64,000 nt of DNA, taken from NCBI RefSeq assembly GCF_018279705.1, contig NZ_CP036498.1:5535001-5599000 (forward strand), given 5' to 3'. Positions 57,843 through 64,000 of the stretch are shown in pieces; within the stretch, counting starts at the first letter, position 1; each line of letters begins with the position of its first letter. Source of the stretch: Tardiphaga alba. Its GTDB lineage: Bacteria; Pseudomonadota; Alphaproteobacteria; Rhizobiales; Xanthobacteraceae. A program made the translations under genes and the position numbers. Below the pieces are notes generated by a model. The model was not told where the DNA came from. It ran no database searches and saw only the letters and a list, made by a program, of their open reading frames with translations.

Positions 57843-57901
57843 CGATTCAGCCTCCGCCGATAGCGGGATTGAATCAGCGATGGCGTCCCGCTTCAACAGG
57901 G

Positions 57902-57919
57902 GAGTTTTTCAACACAATC
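57902..57919 (-). repeat. Right terminal inverted repeat of the IS
   Basis: Reads GATTGTGTTGAAAAACTC on the minus strand; partner of 56407-56424. Confidence 0.8.
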
Positions 57920-57922
57920 CGC

Positions 57923-58396
57923 CAAAAGCGGTCCTGAGGACGAGTGGCTTCAGCCATGGCCCGAAAAAGCATGTCACTGTTCAGCAAAGCTTTGACGTAT
58001 TCGTCGATAAGTACCTTTTCTGTACCGGACCGAACTTACAACCGACCAAGCACCAGCGCAGCGATCATCAAACTGGTTACCCACGTACGAGAGTCGACGG
58101 GCCAGGCTGGCGCGCTGTTATTGAAGTTTCGTTGGTCCGGCCATCTCCATTCTCGGCATATCGTCCTCGCGGGTTTAGACCGGGCCGGTCGCGAACGATC
58201 CCGACCAAATCGCTTGGCGGAGTAAGAAACCCGGGCAATGCGCTTCGCGCACGTCTACAGCTCCGATCTGGATTGGCTCCGTCGGTGCGCGCCTTCTACG
58301 CGCTTGACGTTGCATGGCAGTGAGGCGCGGTAGCGAGGTTCTGCGACAGAGATAATTCGTCTAGTGTCTGACCGGCATCAAGGGGCGCGTAGGCAA
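57923..58396. other. Intergenic region between the IS and the ribbon-helix-helix genes
   Basis: About 470 bases. Open frames here are Arg/Ser-rich without any recognisable motif. Nothing supported. Confidence 0.4.
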
Positions 58397-58654
58397 ATGG
58401 AAAATCGGATATTCTTTGTTGAAGGCCGACACGTCTCAATTGCCTTGGAGGAACAGTTCTGGGACTGCCTCGAAGATATTGCTATCGAGCGCGATATTTC
58501 TCTACGAACTTTGGTGCGTCGAGTTGGGCAGCAACATCCCTTCGATGTCCAATCAGCTCTGCGTCTGCATGTGCTCGAGGATGTGTTGCGAAAGACCGGG
58601 ATCGAGTTGACCACCGGCCTCGTCACATGCGATCTTGACCGAAAATATCATTAG
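58397..58654 (+). CDS. Ribbon-helix-helix domain protein (RHH_4-like)
   Basis: An 85-residue protein with a ribbon-helix-helix pattern of the RHH_4 type: a short beta segment RHVSIALEEQFW, then DCLEDIAIERDISLRTLVRRVG and SALRLHVLEDVLR. Such proteins dimerise and bind DNA through the paired beta-strands. It is followed after 20 bases by a second, related gene. The ATG at 58397 fits the domain N-terminus; an upstream start adds 11 residues. Confidence 0.75.
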   Translation: MENRIFFVEGRHVSIALEEQFWDCLEDIAIERDISLRTLVRRVGQQHPFDVQSALRLHVLEDVLRKTGIELTTGLVTCDLDRKYH

Positions 58655-58674
58655 GGAGAGATGCGGTTACCGAC

Positions 58675-58935
58675 ATGAAATCGCCAGTACGGAAGCGCTC
58701 GATCCTCCTCAACGGGCACAAGACCAGTGTCAGTGTAGAGGACGAATTTTGGTCCGCACTGAAAGAGATCGCGGCGGTGCGCTCGATGACGCTGTCGGAT
58801 CTTGGCTCGGAAATCGACAAGAGCCGTGAGGACGGCAATCTTTCATCCGCGTTGCGGCTCTATGCTCTTGCCTATTACCAACAGCGATCCGAAGGAAAAC
58901 TGTCGGGCGGGCCTCGAAACCCGGCAGGCCTTTAG
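58675..58935 (+). CDS. Ribbon-helix-helix domain protein (RHH_4-like), tandem copy
   Basis: An 86-residue protein with the same layout as the gene before it: NGHKTSVSVEDEFWSALKE, IAAVRSMTLSDLGSEID and SALRLYALAYY. It matches the RHH_4 consensus better than the first copy. The two are probably tandem duplicates that have diverged widely, possibly forming heterodimers. Confidence 0.78.
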   Translation: MKSPVRKRSILLNGHKTSVSVEDEFWSALKEIAAVRSMTLSDLGSEIDKSREDGNLSSALRLYALAYYQQRSEGKLSGGPRNPAGL

Positions 58936-59388
58936 GCGTCTAGCCAAATCGCTCGATGATCCCGGAGGCGCCGAATTCACCGTCATCCAGATCGCGTCCG
59001 CTGGACGCCACGGCCCACCAAAGTGATCTTGTGTCTGACAGCGCCTGTAGCGCCTCCGGCACGCCCGCCTCGTCTAAGACAGCCTTCAGGTTGTGATGAG
59101 GCTACGTTGCTGCCGGCAGCTAGTTTTAGGAATGGACCGGCCTGTTGGCAACACCTGATCGGACGCCACCTGCGTTTGTCATCGATGGTGAGCAAGCGTT
59201 TGAATCTGGCTTTGCAGTCTCCTCAGCGGCTGCGTGATCGCCCACACGTGTGCTTTTATCCAGCCAAAACGCGTCAATGACTACCGATGTGCCGACGAGT
59301 GCGGAAAAGAGTATGGAGCTCGTCCCGTTATTAGCTGTGTTGCTGCCGCAAGACCACGCGCGAAGTCGCGATCCGAATTTACCCAATA
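58936..59388. other. Intergenic region
   Basis: About 450 bases with no recognisable gene or repeat; it ends at the terminator of the leftward small-gene operon. Confidence 0.4.
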
Positions 59389-59423
59389 AAAAAAAGTCGA
59401 CCGGGCTTCTTTCGCCCTGTCGA
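59389..59423 (-). terminator. Intrinsic terminator of the small-gene operon
   Basis: Read leftward, a stem with arms TCGACAGGGC and GCCCGGTCGA (one mismatch) is followed closely by eight T. It lies about 65 bases beyond the stop of the gene at 59490 and supports real leftward transcription there. Confidence 0.75.
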
Positions 59424-59489
59424 GACGCGACGCTTAGCCGCCAAAGCGCTGACGCTCTTTGCCTGTCTGTATACGAGGCGCAGCAATTT

Positions 59490-59702
59490 TCATAGCTGAT
59501 CGAGAGCCGTAGAGGAAAGCGACGTTATGCGCGTCCTGGCCTGCTCAATCACCGTTTCTCGTTTCAGAATGTCGTCAGTCAATGGCGATCTCGGCATCAA
59601 TATCCCATCAGGCCTCCTCATTCGGGCGATCCAGCCCGCGCCAAGACGCCTTACTTGGATCGTGAAACCTTTGTACTCGATATCTTCCTCAAGACTGATC
59701 AT
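59490..59702 (-). CDS. Hypothetical small protein
   Basis: A 70-residue protein with DIEYKGFTIQVRRLGAGWIA and RRPDG, a pattern seen in short Bradyrhizobium proteins of unknown function: a small beta-sheet with a helix (ETVIEQARTRI). The ATG at 59702 is preferred; an upstream reading to 59783 adds 27 residues. A terminator follows, which supports it as a gene. Confidence 0.6.
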   Translation of the reverse strand: MISLEEDIEYKGFTIQVRRLGAGWIARMRRPDGILMPRSPLTDDILKRETVIEQARTRITSLSSTALDQL

Positions 59703-59820
59703 TTGGTAACGCAGCCTGCCTAAATCTTTTCTCAAACTATAAGGGCAATCAGGTGCCAGGACGTGAATCGCCGATCGTCCCAAGAAAGAAGGGCGCCTTG
59801 CAATCGCCGTAGCTCTAACC

Positions 59821-59895
59821 TCATCCCAAGATCACGCCAGCGGCGACGATGATCGCAACGCCGGCCACAATGTACACGTTGAAGTACTTTTGCAT
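59821..59895 (-). CDS. Hydrophobic microprotein of 24 residues
   Basis: ATG at 59895, three bases after the stop of the zinc-ribbon gene, gives MQKYFNVYIVAGVAIIVAAG and four more residues: one membrane-spanning helix with a short polar start. GAGATG precedes the ATG. The tight spacing suggests translational coupling. It could be a small membrane peptide; chance reading cannot be excluded. Confidence 0.5.
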   Translation of the reverse strand: MQKYFNVYIVAGVAIIVAAGVILG

Positions 59896-59898
59896 CGA

Positions 59899-60099
59899 TC
59901 ATCTCGTCGGCGGCTTTAGCTCGCCTTTGACCCATCCATCTCCCAGAGCAAGGGGCTCCTTCTCAACTGATGTCTGGATAAAGGAGCATCTGGGACATTC
60001 ATAAGCATGAGTCACATAGCCCAGCCGCGCTGGTGTAGAACGCAGCCATATCGACGAAGCCCCGCACTCGAGGCAGGGTTGGGTCCGTGTCTGCGGCAT
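59899..60099 (-). CDS. Hypothetical zinc-ribbon-like protein
   Basis: A 66-residue protein with two CxxC pairs, CLECGASSIWLR and ECPRCSF, spaced about 22 residues, as in a zinc ribbon. Similar short proteins are frequent in Bradyrhizobium relatives, with no known function. It lies 3 bases after the gene at 60103 and 3 bases before the microprotein, in one apparent operon. Confidence 0.7.
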   Translation of the reverse strand: MPQTRTQPCLECGASSIWLRSTPARLGYVTHAYECPRCSFIQTSVEKEPLALGDGWVKGELKPPTR

Positions 60100-60102
60100 T
60101 GG

Positions 60103-60318
60103 TCAGGCCGCTGATGCTTGGAACTGCCTCGCCGCTGGAGCCATCGCATGCGGGAAGGTCTCAGCAGCCAAAGCGTTGAGAGAAGCTCGCTCCTCTGCCA
60201 GACGTCGTTCGATGGACGATCGTTCAGAATCTGACAGCTCGCTTCTTAAGAGTCGCCAGTACCGAGCGATATTGTTGCGGTGCGTGCGGATCCTTGCCAG
60301 ATTTTCGTCGATCATCAT
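60103..60318 (-). CDS. Hypothetical small helical protein
   Basis: A 71-residue, strongly helical and charged protein (ENLARIRTHRNNIARYWRLL, SSIERRLAEERASLNALA). It resembles in pattern the protein at 63096-63341 (KVADHYKRLI, IDRIARESRAIQAL). The ATG pair at 60315/60318 with GGGGA upstream defines the start. First gene of the small-gene operon. Confidence 0.65.
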   Translation of the reverse strand: MMIDENLARIRTHRNNIARYWRLLRSELSDSERSSIERRLAEERASLNALAAETFPHAMAPAARQFQASAA

Positions 60319-60440
60319 CGTCCCCAGACGGTCTATGCATGCTTTCGTTTTGAGACGGGCAATCAAGATACCCGCCGGGAATTTAGAAAACTCGTTGAGG
60401 TCGTCAAGGGCCTTCTACAAGCGAACTTCCCTCTAAATAT

Positions 60441-60686
60441 CTATTGGTCGAGCGTCGCAGTTCGCGAAGCTCGGTCTGCAATGGATTGCGCGCGCTGTTC
60501 TCGCGCAATCCATTCGCTATAGGCTCGGCACGCTGGGATTTGCCGCTCTCGCGCGTCACGCCGGATGCTTGCCAACGTCTCTGCCGACGGCGGCGATAGA
60601 CCCGTCTCACGTTCATGCGCTTTACACCGAGCGGCTATAAACAGCAGGAGGGCGAAGGAGAGAAGTAGCGATATCGTAGTGAACAT
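60441..60686 (-). CDS. Hypothetical protein with N-terminal membrane helix
   Basis: An 81-residue frame with an N-terminal hydrophobic segment ISLLLSFALLLFIAARC and a charged remainder. No family recognised. The orientation matches the neighbouring small genes, but the ribosome site is weak. Confidence 0.4.
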   Translation of the reverse strand: MFTTISLLLSFALLLFIAARCKAHERETGLSPPSAETLASIRRDARERQIPACRAYSEWIAREQRAQSIADRASRTATLDQ

Positions 60687-61010
60687 AGCGGTTACAGCTA
60701 AACAGACCCTATACGATTTAGGAGCTCATGGACCGGACCGCCACCGACGCTCTTTCCGGCTCACACGGCATCGACACTGTCACGTTTTATTGTGACTTGA
60801 ATAATTTCTCGAAGCCGCTCGAGCAAGACGAGAGTTCCCTAGATGCTGCAGAAACCGGGTGACATCCCTGAAAATCTCCATCGCCAAGCCGATGGGGCGC
60901 CTCAAGCCTAATAGCCGTATGGGCCTCGAAAACAGTGAGAATGTCACCTCGGTTCCAGATATGCCGGTCAGGCACATTGGGCCCGCCCCTCAAAAAATTC
61001 GCGCTCCCTC
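60687..61010. other. Intergenic region upstream of the hsp20 promoter
   Basis: About 320 bases with no recognisable gene; the right end borders the promoter of the heat-shock gene. Confidence 0.4.
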
Positions 61011-61038
61011 TTGAAATTCCAGCCTCGGTTTTTCTATT
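61011..61038 (+). promoter_or_regulatory. Sigma-70-type promoter of the hsp20 gene
   Basis: TTGAAA at 61011-61016 and TCTATT at 61033-61038, 16 bases apart, would start transcription near 61045, just where the folded leader begins. Housekeeping-type promoters are known for ROSE-controlled genes in Bradyrhizobium. CTTGAAA also resembles a sigma-32 -35 element, but no CCCCAT-like -10 follows. Confidence 0.55.
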
Positions 61039-61040
61039 TC

Positions 61041-61136
61041 AGGGGCGCCGGGCGCTTTTATGGGCCTGGTACAAGGCGGGCGCCGGTAGCGTCCGGCGCC
61101 CGCTCATACCCATCTTGCTCAATGGAGGATTTGGCT
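61041..61136 (+). ncRNA. ROSE-type RNA thermometer in the hsp20 leader
   Basis: The leader has a GC-rich hairpin with perfect 11-base arms GCGGGCGCCGG (61076-61086) and CCGGCGCCCGC (61093-61103). It is followed by CTTGCTCAATGGAGGAT. The TTGCT before GGAGGA is the conserved ROSE box that pairs imperfectly with the ribosome binding site and melts at heat-shock temperature. Position directly before an hsp20 start codon fits exactly. Folding was judged by eye. Confidence 0.82.
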
Positions 61137-61589
61137 ATGACCAACTACGACTTCGCCCCCTTCTGGCGTTCGAGCATTGGCTTTGATCGCCTTTTCGACC
61201 TGGTAAATTCTGCCCCGCGCGGCAACGAGGACGCTTTTCCGATGTATGATATCGAGCGCGTAGGCGACGATCGTTACCAGATCACGCTCGCTCTTGCTGG
61301 CTACAGTCCCGAAAATGTCTCGGTGACCGCGGAGCAGAATGTGCTCACGGTAGAAGGCCGCAAGGACGATCAGAAACGGGACCTCCTCTATCATGGAATC
61401 TCCGGCCGGTCGTTCAAACGCCAGTTCAATTTGGCCGATCACGTCCAGGTAACCGGCGCCAACTTCGATAACGGACTTCTGCAAATCGGCCTGCTGCGGG
61501 AAGTGCCCGAGGCGAAGAAGCCTCGGAAGATCGAGATCTCCTCCTCACCGAGGTCGAACGTCGAGCAGCTCACATCGAAGGCTGCTTAA
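61137..61589 (+). CDS. Small heat-shock protein, Hsp20/alpha-crystallin family
   Basis: A 150-residue chaperone with the alpha-crystallin domain at about residues 35-130: YDIERVGDDRYQITLALAGY, LTVEGRK and FKRQFNLADHV, ending near the IXI-type KIEISS. The sequence is of class A (IbpA/HspA-like) type. It holds unfolded proteins under heat stress. ATG 61137 with GGAGG eight bases upstream is the start; a longer frame would read through the RNA leader. Expression is probably controlled by the ROSE element. Confidence 0.94.
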   Translation: MTNYDFAPFWRSSIGFDRLFDLVNSAPRGNEDAFPMYDIERVGDDRYQITLALAGYSPENVSVTAEQNVLTVEGRKDDQKRDLLYHGISGRSFKRQFNLADHVQVTGANFDNGLLQIGLLREVPEAKKPRKIEISSSPRSNVEQLTSKAA

Positions 61590-61603
61590 TTACCGTGTCT
61601 CAC

Positions 61604-61632
61604 CTGCCGCTGCGGCGTCGCCGCAGTGGCAG
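61604..61632 (+). other. Stem-loop between hsp20 and the next gene
   Basis: Arms CTGCCGCTGCGGCG and CGCCGCAGTGGCAG form a nearly perfect 14-base stem (one G-U pair). No T-run follows, so it may act as an attenuator or mRNA stabiliser between hsp20 and the gene at 61670. Confidence 0.55.
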
Positions 61633-61669
61633 CCCAAGTGCCTTACCGAAAGGAGTATAGGAGGCCAGC

Positions 61670-62035
61670 ATGTCAAATTCTGCCATGTCGATGAATGAGA
61701 TTCACGCCAACTCTCTACTTGCCAGCACCTTCACGCATCCCCGGGAAGTGCTCGCGAATCCATTTTTGGACGCTCTTCAAAAGCGCTGCGTCCTTGCAAC
61801 ATGGGCGTCTGACGCGTTCGCCGTCGAAGGAAAACCCTGGCTTCGGCAGCTTCCTGGGTCCAACGCTCAGGTCCGGATCGGCGACATTATTGCAGCGCTG
61901 AAGGTTCTGGACGACGACGATGGGGCACCGCCCTGCCCCGGTCGTGCCACCATTCCAAAGAGCCGACGTCCCATCCGCGCCGTTGGTCAGACGGCTCGGG
62001 AGAGCAGACGTCGTCTAGCCGATATTCACGCGTGA
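61670..62035 (+). CDS. Conserved hypothetical protein (Rhizobiales, downstream of hsp20)
   Basis: A 121-residue protein with THPREVLANPFLDALQKRCV, LATWASDAFAVE and a segment ending IGDIIAALKVLDDDD. This is a conserved pattern of small Bradyrhizobium proteins often found near heat-shock genes; function unknown. GGAGG lies just before the ATG. The C-terminal part is basic. Probably co-transcribed with hsp20, giving it a likely stress role by context. Confidence 0.75.
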   Translation: MSNSAMSMNEIHANSLLASTFTHPREVLANPFLDALQKRCVLATWASDAFAVEGKPWLRQLPGSNAQVRIGDIIAALKVLDDDDGAPPCPGRATIPKSRRPIRAVGQTARESRRRLADIHA

Positions 62036-62267
62036 AGCTCTGCAGCCGCTCTCGGGCGGCTGCTTCCATATGCGTCACACTTATCTGTCTCGGCAATCTG
62101 CAACTCTCAGGCACATGCGGACATCAGGTTGCAGCCCCCAAATGCTCTCTTTGCTGGGAATACGTAAGCCGAATGAGTGTTAGGCAAACGATTAAATCGC
62201 CTTCATTTTTGCGCATTCGTTCGATTTGAAAAAGGTCCGTCTGTGGTGCAAGAAAGCGGAGTTGGTC

Positions 62268-62846
62268 GTGCTTGCAAAGCTGTTGGGTGTCGCCGGATTG
62301 CTTCTGGTTTCCACGAGCGTGACGGCGCGTTGTCAGAATGCGTTGACCGGAGATTGGCTGGTCGAGGACAAAAGCATTCGCGTCCGCGTGATTAGCTGCC
62401 CGCCGGCCCTTTGGGGGTACATCGCAGCAGAAAAGACACCTGGAAAGGACATGAACAATCCGGATCCGGCGATGCGCGGTCGGCCCATGCTTGGCGTGCC
62501 TCTCCTGATCAATCTTCACGAGACTGAGCAAGGGCTCTGGGCCGGAAAGATTTATGATCCGAAAGGAACGGCAGTGACGGCGGGCGGCAAACAATATGAC
62601 GTCACGGCGCGACTAACGCCTAAAGGGCAACTCGAAGTTCGCGGCTGCATGGGAAAGATCTTCTGCGGCGGGCAGGATTGGACCAAGGTCACAGACCCGG
62701 CCACTCCCCCAGTCCCCTCGCCCACGCCCATTTTTGCCGGCCCGCCTGCAACCTCACCTGCCAAGTTGACCAAGCCAGGTGCCCAATCCGCACAGGATCC
62801 GGCATGCTCATCGATTGCCGCGATGGTCCCAAGAGTTAACAACTGA
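62268..62846 (+). CDS. DUF2147 family exported protein
   Basis: A 192-residue protein with a signal peptide and the DUF2147 pattern: LTGDWLVEDKSIRVRVISC, NNPDPAMRGRPMLG, KIYDPKG and RGCMGKIFCGGQDWTK. These proteins have a lipocalin-like barrel with two Cys and are periplasmic, role unknown. A Pro-rich tail extends after the domain. The GTG at 62268 has GGAG six bases upstream and starts the signal peptide; a TTG 42 bases earlier is the alternative. Confidence 0.85.
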   Translation: MLAKLLGVAGLLLVSTSVTARCQNALTGDWLVEDKSIRVRVISCPPALWGYIAAEKTPGKDMNNPDPAMRGRPMLGVPLLINLHETEQGLWAGKIYDPKGTAVTAGGKQYDVTARLTPKGQLEVRGCMGKIFCGGQDWTKVTDPATPPVPSPTPIFAGPPATSPAKLTKPGAQSAQDPACSSIAAMVPRVNN

Positions 62847-63095
62847 CCGCGGAGGATTTCGCAAACAATCTGCTTGCTGGGCGCTGTGGCGTTGGGCTCA
62901 TGCGCCGCACGCAGCGACTGCCCACTTCTCAGGATGGGCGCGTCTGTCGTTTCATCTGGGAAACTACTCCTTACGATCTCCCGGGCCCGCTGTCATGGTC
63001 GACCAGCGATCCGACCGCGGCGTGAAAAGCCATAAACGGTGCGACCCAAGAAGCTGCAAGATTGTTAAGTAGAAGGATGCCTAGCACGGTCTGCG

Positions 63096-63341
63096 TCATC
63101 CTGCGTATCCCCCATTTTCACTAAGTGCCTGAATTGCCCGGCTCTCTCTCGCAATTCGATCTATGTAGAGTTGTCTCTCACCTGCATCGTTTGTGTTAGC
63201 AATCAGACGCTTATAGTGATCTGCGACTTTCCTGCTTCCTGCGATTAGGAAATTGCGCACGTCAGACGCAAGATGCCCGTACGCCACTTCTGAGCGATGT
63301 GCAGCGCGCGATCGCGATCGATCTGTGATAGTGTCCGTCAT
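63096..63341 (-). CDS. Hypothetical small helical protein
   Basis: An 81-residue, helical, charged protein (VRNFLIAGSRKVADHYKRLI, IDRIARESRAIQALSENG) resembling the one at 60103-60318. No family recognised with certainty. ATG 63341 is chosen over one 33 bases upstream. A conserved small protein in this genome is plausible. Confidence 0.6.
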   Translation of the reverse strand: MTDTITDRSRSRAAHRSEVAYGHLASDVRNFLIAGSRKVADHYKRLIANTNDAGERQLYIDRIARESRAIQALSENGGYAG

Positions 63342-63506
63342 TCCTGACTGCCTTGTCGATTTGCTTACGTGCAATTCTGCCGGCCGCCGCCTGACTAATG
63401 CTCATACGTCAAGACATGGCGCGTACCTTGTCAACGACAGCACAGCAGCTCGCGATTAGCGTCGGGTGACGCCGACGTTAATGTCTTTTGGACATTCACA
63501 CCTTCA

Positions 63507-64000
63507 TCATCCAGAAGCCCCAAAACTCGGTTGCTTAGGCAAACTGACAGTGCCGTGACGAGCAGCCCCTCCCAAGGCAGATGCGATAGCGACACGAACC
63601 TTCTGAATCGCGCGTTCCTCGACCTGCCGGACACGTTCTCGGGAGATTCCTAATTCTGCGCTCAGTTCATCCAGGATCAGTGGATTGTCTGTGAGCCATC
63701 TTGCCCTGATGATACGTTGCTCTCTTGCGGAAAGTCCGCTGAGCGCTTGTTCGAGCGCTTGTCGACGTCGTGCGCCATCGCTCCGCTCTGCGTAGACTTC
63801 TTCGACGTCCATATCGTCCGCAAGACGATCCTGCCATTCCAGCCCTTCATCGTCGTCGTCAACCGACCTTGCGTTCAGCGACATGTCGCCCTGCAGACGC
63901 CTGTTCATGTCGATGACTTCGCTCTCGGCAGCGTTCAGACGTCGCGCGATGCGCGTGACCTGCTCAGCTTGCATATCCCCGTCTTCCAATGCGCCGATTT
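63507..64000 (-). CDS. rpoH: RNA polymerase sigma-32 family factor (RpoH-like), 3' part
   Basis: The frame is open beyond the right edge, so only the C-terminal ~163 residues are visible. They show sigma region 3 (VIDMNRRLQGDMSLNA, EWQDRLADD) and region 4 with LDELSAELGISRERVRQVEE for -35 recognition. The RpoH box-like DMNRRL and the xEWQD pattern indicate a heat-shock sigma factor rather than RpoD. Rhizobiales often have two or three rpoH genes. It lies near the hsp20 gene, consistent with a heat-shock region. Confidence 0.9.
   Translation of the reverse strand, partial: IGALEDGDMQAEQVTRIARRLNAAESEVIDMNRRLQGDMSLNARSVDDDDEGLEWQDRLADDMDVEEVYAERSDGARRRQALEQALSGLSAREQRIIRARWLTDNPLILDELSAELGISRERVRQVEERAIQKVRVAIASALGGAARHGTVSLPKQPSFGASG

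Larger units (their letters stand above)
56404..57922 (-). mobile_element. IS1182-like insertion sequence
   Basis: About 1.5 kb bounded by inverted repeats: GATTGTGTTGAAGAAGTC at 56407-56424 and, on the opposite strand, GATTGTGTTGAAAAACTC at 57902-57919 (16 of 18 identical). They enclose one transposase gene. The exact outer ends are uncertain by a few bases, and no target duplication is obvious. Confidence 0.82.

Overview
The window looks like a chromosomal segment from an alphaproteobacterium of the Bradyrhizobium/Afipia/Rhodopseudomonas group (Nitrobacteraceae). This is inferred from gene content and protein style: several leucine/isoleucine/valine-type ABC importers with 403-residue binding proteins, many CoA-thioester enzymes, a heat-shock gene behind a ROSE-type RNA thermometer, an RpoH-type sigma factor, and small Rhizobiales-style proteins. 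No rRNA, tRNA or CRISPR array was seen.

0-17 kb is a catabolic and uptake locus for an organic acid handled as CoA thioesters. It holds a thiolase end, an acyl-CoA dehydrogenase, a PaaG-like isomerase, two short-chain dehydrogenases, a serine hydrolase, one LivGFHM importer, three paralogous binding proteins, an acyl-CoA ligase and an AraC-family regulator. 17-29 kb carries aromatic and xenobiotic functions: a GFA-fold protein, a frameshifted 4-hydroxybenzoate hydroxylase, an aldoxime dehydratase-like haem protein, a family III CoA-transferase, an alpha/beta hydrolase, a quinone reductase, a Bug-type binding protein, and a complete three-component Rieske dioxygenase (reductase, alpha, beta, ferredoxin) with a convergent MarR regulator. 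The dioxygenase promoter carries a palindrome over its -35 box.

30-36 kb encodes a cytochrome bo-type ubiquinol oxidase in the order ctaB-cyoA-cyoB-cyoC-cyoD. 36-41 kb is a second CoA operon: YWTD beta-propeller, 3-hydroxyacyl-CoA dehydrogenase, ACX4-like acyl-CoA dehydrogenase, enoyl-CoA hydratase and CoA-transferase. 41-46 kb has a YVTN propeller/DUF305 pair, an SDR, an AraC regulator and an ActR/RegA-like response regulator whose phospho-acceptor position is Glu. 46-55 kb is an efflux operon (HlyD, fused double ABC-2 permease, HlyD) under a MalT/LuxR-type ATPase regulator, with another AraC regulator upstream.

55-58 kb is mobile DNA: a small tyrosine recombinase and an IS1182-like element. 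58-64 kb holds tandem ribbon-helix-helix proteins, an operon of very small proteins with its own terminator, a ROSE-controlled Hsp20 gene, a DUF2147 protein and the 3' part of an rpoH-like gene.

An important caveat for any user: five genes (pobA-like, ABC-2 permease, MalT/LuxR regulator, recombinase, transposase) are each broken by one missing base, and in every case adding one base to a short G or C run restores a full-length family member. This may reflect sequencing or assembly error rather than five real pseudogenes.
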